From assembly GCF_900086655.1 (NCBI RefSeq), contig NZ_LT575476.1:4745613-4809612 (forward strand): a stretch of DNA of 64,000 nt, written 5' to 3'. The notes under the pieces were generated by a model. It did no database searches. It was not told the origin of the DNA and worked only from the letters and a program-made list of their open reading frames with translations. This stretch comes from Paenibacillus tuaregi (lineage in GTDB: Bacteria; Bacillota; Bacilli; Paenibacillales; Paenibacillaceae). The translations under genes were made by a program, and so were the position numbers. Positions 61,070 to 64,000 of the stretch are shown here, piece after piece (position 1 is the stretch's first letter; every line of letters begins with the position of its first letter).

Positions 61070-61124
61070 AACAAAGGGCTGCTTCATCTGAAGGTTAATC
61101 AGATGAAGTGCAGCCCCTTTTTGC
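61070..61124 (-). terminator. Intrinsic terminator of clpC
   Basis: A long stem with GGGCTGC and TCATCTGA arms is followed by T residues on the minus strand; the plus strand also ends in T, so it may act in both directions. The radA gene starts about 115 nt further on, so some separation from the clpC operon is likely. Confidence 0.85.
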
Positions 61125-61135
61125 CTGTATTTAGT

Positions 61136-63577
61136 TTAGTTTGGTGATAAAGTGCCTGTTCGATTCACCGTGAGAGCCCCGTTCTCTTCGTCGATCACCA
61201 GGGAATCTCCTTTTTTGATTGTGCCGGTCAGAAGCTCTTCAGACAAGCGGTCTTCGATGTGCTTTTGAATCGCACGGCGGAGTGGACGCGCACCGTAAGC
61301 CGGATCAAAGCCTTCTTTGGCCAGGAATGCCTTGGCTTTGTCTGTGAGCAGGAAGTCCACATCATATTCACGCAGCCGTTTGCGAAGCTCCTCGGACATC
61401 AAGGTCACGATTTCGGAAATATGAACCTCTTCCAGGGAGTGGAAGACGATCGTTTCATCAATCCGGTTCAGGAACTCTGGACGGAAGCTCTTTTTGAGCT
61501 CACCCATCACTTTATCCTTCATCGTCTCATAATTGGCACCTGCATCGTTTACCGCAGTGAAGCCCAGCGTTGTGTTCTTCTTGATCACATCTGCCCCTAC
61601 GTTCGAAGTCAGAATAATCAAGGTGTTGCGGAAGTCTACAACGCGGCCCTTGGAATCGGTAAGACGGCCGTCCTCAAGCACTTGAAGCAGAATGTTGAAC
61701 ACTTCAGGATGCGCCTTCTCGATCTCGTCAAGCAGCACTACGGAGTAAGGCTTGCGGCGGACCTTCTCAGTCAACTGGCCGCCTTCTTCGTAGCCCACAT
61801 ATCCTGGAGGCGCTCCAACCAGACGGGCTGTGGAGTGTTTCTCCATGTATTCGGACATGTCAATCCGGATCACCGCATTCTCGTCACCGAACATAGCTTC
61901 AGCGAGAGCACGGGCAAGTTCAGTCTTACCTACCCCGGTAGGTCCAAGGAAAATGAAGGAGCCCATAGGCCGCTTCGGATCTTTCAGACCGGCACGGGCC
62001 CGGCGAATCGCCCGGCTGACCGCCTTAACGGCCTCATCCTGGCCGATTACACGCTCATGAAGGATCTGCTCCATATTAAGCAGACGCTCGGTTTCTTCTT
62101 CCTTCAGCTTGCTGACAGGAATCCCCGTCCAGCTTGCCACTACCTGAGCGATATCTTCCGGAGTAACCTCCGAATCCGTCCGCCCTTGTTTCTCTTTCCA
62201 CTGATTCTTCGTCACGTCCAGCTCTTCGCGAATCTTCTGCTCGGTATCCCGGAGAGCGGCAGCTTTCTCAAATTCCTGGCTCTGAACAGCAGCGTCCTTC
62301 TCCTTGCGGATATCCTCAAGACGGCTTTCCAGCTGTTTCAAATTAGGCGGTGCCGTATAGGAATTCAGTCTGACCTTAGATCCGGCTTCGTCAATAAGGT
62401 CAATCGCCTTATCTGGAAGGAAGCGGTCTGGAATATACCGGTCAGACAGCTTTACTGCCTGCTCGATTGCCTCATCAGTAATTTTCACGCGGTGATGAGC
62501 TTCATAACGGTCCCGAAGGCCGTGCAGAATCTGGATGGCCTCTTCCGGAGACGGCTGATCGACGGTAATAGGCTGAAAGCGGCGTTCCAGAGCGGCATCC
62601 TTCTCGATGTACTTACGGTACTCATCGAGAGTAGTTGCCCCAATGCACTGAAGCTCACCACGAGCCAGGGCCGGCTTTAGAATATTGGAGGCATCGATCG
62701 CGCCTTCAGCACCCCCAGCACCGATCAGGGTATGCAGCTCGTCAATGAACAGAATGATGTTACCCGCCTGGCGGATTTCATCCATGATTTTCTTTAGGCG
62801 GTCTTCAAATTCACCACGGTATTTGGTTCCGGCTACAACCGAACCCATGTCGAGCGTCATAACTCTCTTCTCCCGAAGAATTTCCGGTATCTCATTGTTA
62901 ATGATCTTCTGAGCCAATCCTTCGGCGATAGCTGTCTTACCTACACCCGGTTCACCGATAAGCACTGGGTTGTTCTTCGTCCTACGGCTCAGAACCTGGA
63001 TTACACGTTCAATTTCCTTGCTGCGGCCGATCACCGGATCAAGGTTGCCATCCTTGGCTGTCGCTGTCAAATCACGGGCTAAGCTGTCCAAGGTTGGTGT
63101 GTTCACATTCGCCGGAGTGCCATGGTGGCTTGATACGGCTTCACTGCTTCCAAGCAGCTGAAGCACCTGTTGGCGGGCCTTGTTCAGACTAATCCCCAGG
63201 TTATTCAGAACGCGTGCTGCCACGCCTTCCCCTTCACGGATTAGCCCAAGCAGAATGTGCTCAGTACCGACATAGGTATGTCCCAGTTTCCGCGCCTCAT
63301 CCATGGACAATTCGATAACCTTCTTGGCACGCGGTGTATATGCGATATTGGTTGGCTGCTCTTGTCCGCGGCCAATCAGAGTCTCTACTTCATCCTGAAT
63401 CTTCTCAAGACCCAGACCCAGTCCGATTAACGCTTTAGCTGCAATCCCTTCGCCTTCACGAATCAGACCCAGCAATATATGTTCGGTGCCGATATTATTA
63501 TGCCCCAAACGAACTGCTTCCTCTTGAGCCAGTGCCAGCACTTTCTGTGCGCGTTCCGTAAATCTTCCAAACATCAT
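61136..63577 (-). CDS. clpC: ATP-dependent Clp protease ATP-binding subunit ClpC
   Basis: An 813-residue HSP100 unfoldase that feeds ClpP. The double N-domain (1-145) is followed by AAA+ module 1 (GEPGVGKT, about 210), the coiled-coil M-domain with UVR motif (about 410-470), and AAA+ module 2 ([11 protein letters not shown], about 545). The start [10 protein letters not shown] is the same as in Bacillus, with GGAGGT upstream. It lies directly after mcsB, the usual ctsR-mcsA-mcsB-clpC operon, which CtsR represses. Confidence 0.97.
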   Translation of the reverse strand: MMFGRFTERAQKVLALAQEEAVRLGHNNIGTEHILLGLIREGEGIAAKALIGLGLGLEKIQDEVETLIGRGQEQPTNIAYTPRAKKVIELSMDEARKLGHTYVGTEHILLGLIREGEGVAARVLNNLGISLNKARQQVLQLLGSSEAVSSHHGTPANVNTPTLDSLARDLTATAKDGNLDPVIGRSKEIERVIQVLSRRTKNNPVLIGEPGVGKTAIAEGLAQKIINNEIPEILREKRVMTLDMGSVVAGTKYRGEFEDRLKKIMDEIRQAGNIILFIDELHTLIGAGGAEGAIDASNILKPALARGELQCIGATTLDEYRKYIEKDAALERRFQPITVDQPSPEEAIQILHGLRDRYEAHHRVKITDEAIEQAVKLSDRYIPDRFLPDKAIDLIDEAGSKVRLNSYTAPPNLKQLESRLEDIRKEKDAAVQSQEFEKAAALRDTEQKIREELDVTKNQWKEKQGRTDSEVTPEDIAQVVASWTGIPVSKLKEEETERLLNMEQILHERVIGQDEAVKAVSRAIRRARAGLKDPKRPMGSFIFLGPTGVGKTELARALAEAMFGDENAVIRIDMSEYMEKHSTARLVGAPPGYVGYEEGGQLTEKVRRKPYSVVLLDEIEKAHPEVFNILLQVLEDGRLTDSKGRVVDFRNTLIILTSNVGADVIKKNTTLGFTAVNDAGANYETMKDKVMGELKKSFRPEFLNRIDETIVFHSLEEVHISEIVTLMSEELRKRLREYDVDFLLTDKAKAFLAKEGFDPAYGARPLRRAIQKHIEDRLSEELLTGTIKKGDSLVIDEENGALTVNRTGTLSPN

Positions 63578-63629
63578 ATCCCTTACACCTCCATAATATG
63601 GTAAGAATTACATGTCTAACTCATTGCAT

Positions 63630-64000
63630 TTATTTACCCAATTTCTCGCGGATCAACTTGGCTCTGTACATATCCCGTTCCCCGCGGTCCATATGTTCAT
63701 TGAATTTCTTTTGTAGAAAACCTGGCTGTGTCAGCACCGTAAGCTCATTCAGTTCGGAAGCCGACAAATGGTCAATCAAGCCCAGGTCAATGCCCAGTCT
63801 CACATCCGACAAGCGCTGTGCAGCTTCCTTGGAATCAATAATAGCGGCATTCGATAAGATACCGTAAGACCGCATGACCCTGTCAGTCATACGAAGCCTG
63901 GATTCCAGGAGAAGCTTCTGACGGGCCGTTTTCTCGTGCTCGATAATTTGTAGAACGACACCATGCAGGTTCTCAATAATTTCAGCTTCACTTTGTCCCA
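63630..64000 (-). CDS. mcsB: Protein arginine kinase McsB, 3' part (cut by window)
   Basis: The frame is open to the window edge and encodes the last 122 or so residues. It contains GQSEAEIIENLHGVV, then LLLESRLRMTDRVMRSYGIL and LTQPGFLQKKF. These match the C-terminal part of McsB, which phosphorylates arginines on proteins to mark them for ClpCP. The start and the catalytic loop lie outside the window. An internal ATG at 63890 is not the start. Confidence 0.93.
   Translation of the reverse strand, partial: GQSEAEIIENLHGVVLQIIEHEKTARQKLLLESRLRMTDRVMRSYGILSNAAIIDSKEAAQRLSDVRLGIDLGLIDHLSASELNELTVLTQPGFLQKKFNEHMDRGERDMYRAKLIREKLGK

Noticed and set aside
61259-62680. A 473-codon plus-strand frame opposite clpC, and similar ones opposite rpoB, fusA and gltX
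   Set aside because: All lie inside highly conserved minus-strand genes and show no start signal or family resemblance.

Overview
The window is a near-origin segment of a spore-forming, low-GC Gram-positive bacterium (Bacillota), most like Paenibacillus. The gene order from mcsB/clpC through the S10-spc-alpha ribosomal clusters to cwlD and an Mrp protein is the Bacillus/Paenibacillus order. The organism has sigH, cwlD and disA, zinc-type S14, L33 and L36, an SLH-domain surface protein, strong AGGAGG ribosome binding sites and many TTG/GTG starts. Every clear gene but one reads on the minus strand, so transcription runs from high to low coordinates.

In transcription order: the 3' end of mcsB (cut by the window edge), clpC, radA, disA, pssA, a small unknown plus-strand gene, a PIN/TRAM membrane protein, ispD, ispF and gltX. 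A cysteine T-box then leads cysE-cysS-mrnC-rlmB-rae1. Next come sigH, rpmG-secE-nusG, rplK-rplA, rplJ-rplL behind an L10 leader, an RsmC-like methyltransferase, rpoB-rpoC, and rplGB-rpsL-rpsG-fusA-tuf. The S10/spc/alpha block follows, from rpsJ to rplQ and including secY, adk, map, infA and rpoA. It ends with truA, a TFIIB-zinc protein and rplM-rpsI.

Beyond rpsI lies a more variable region: a secreted double-domain 5'-nucleotidase, an SLH-domain protein, cysH-sat (APS-type sulfate assimilation), cwlD, mrp/salA and an AT-rich MerR regulator. These genes link translation and transcription machinery with cysteine and isoprenoid supply, protein quality control and sporulation functions. Eleven sigma-A-like promoters and ten intrinsic terminators can be placed by eye, plus the two terminators inside the T-box and the L10 leader.

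The unexplained content is non-coding. Two GC-rich, ORF-poor intervals, 13520-14249 (rplQ/truA) and 49172-49898 (mrnC/rlmB), share a 68-bp identical block and a family of small hairpins. The first is bounded by inverted repeats and sits where ecfA1-ecfA2-ecfT normally lie. The second contains a tandem array with an 86-88 bp period. A 268-nt insert with long-range base pairing separates cysE from cysS, and a long inverted repeat lies at 19-128. I see no CRISPR array, tRNA, rRNA, insertion sequence or prophage.
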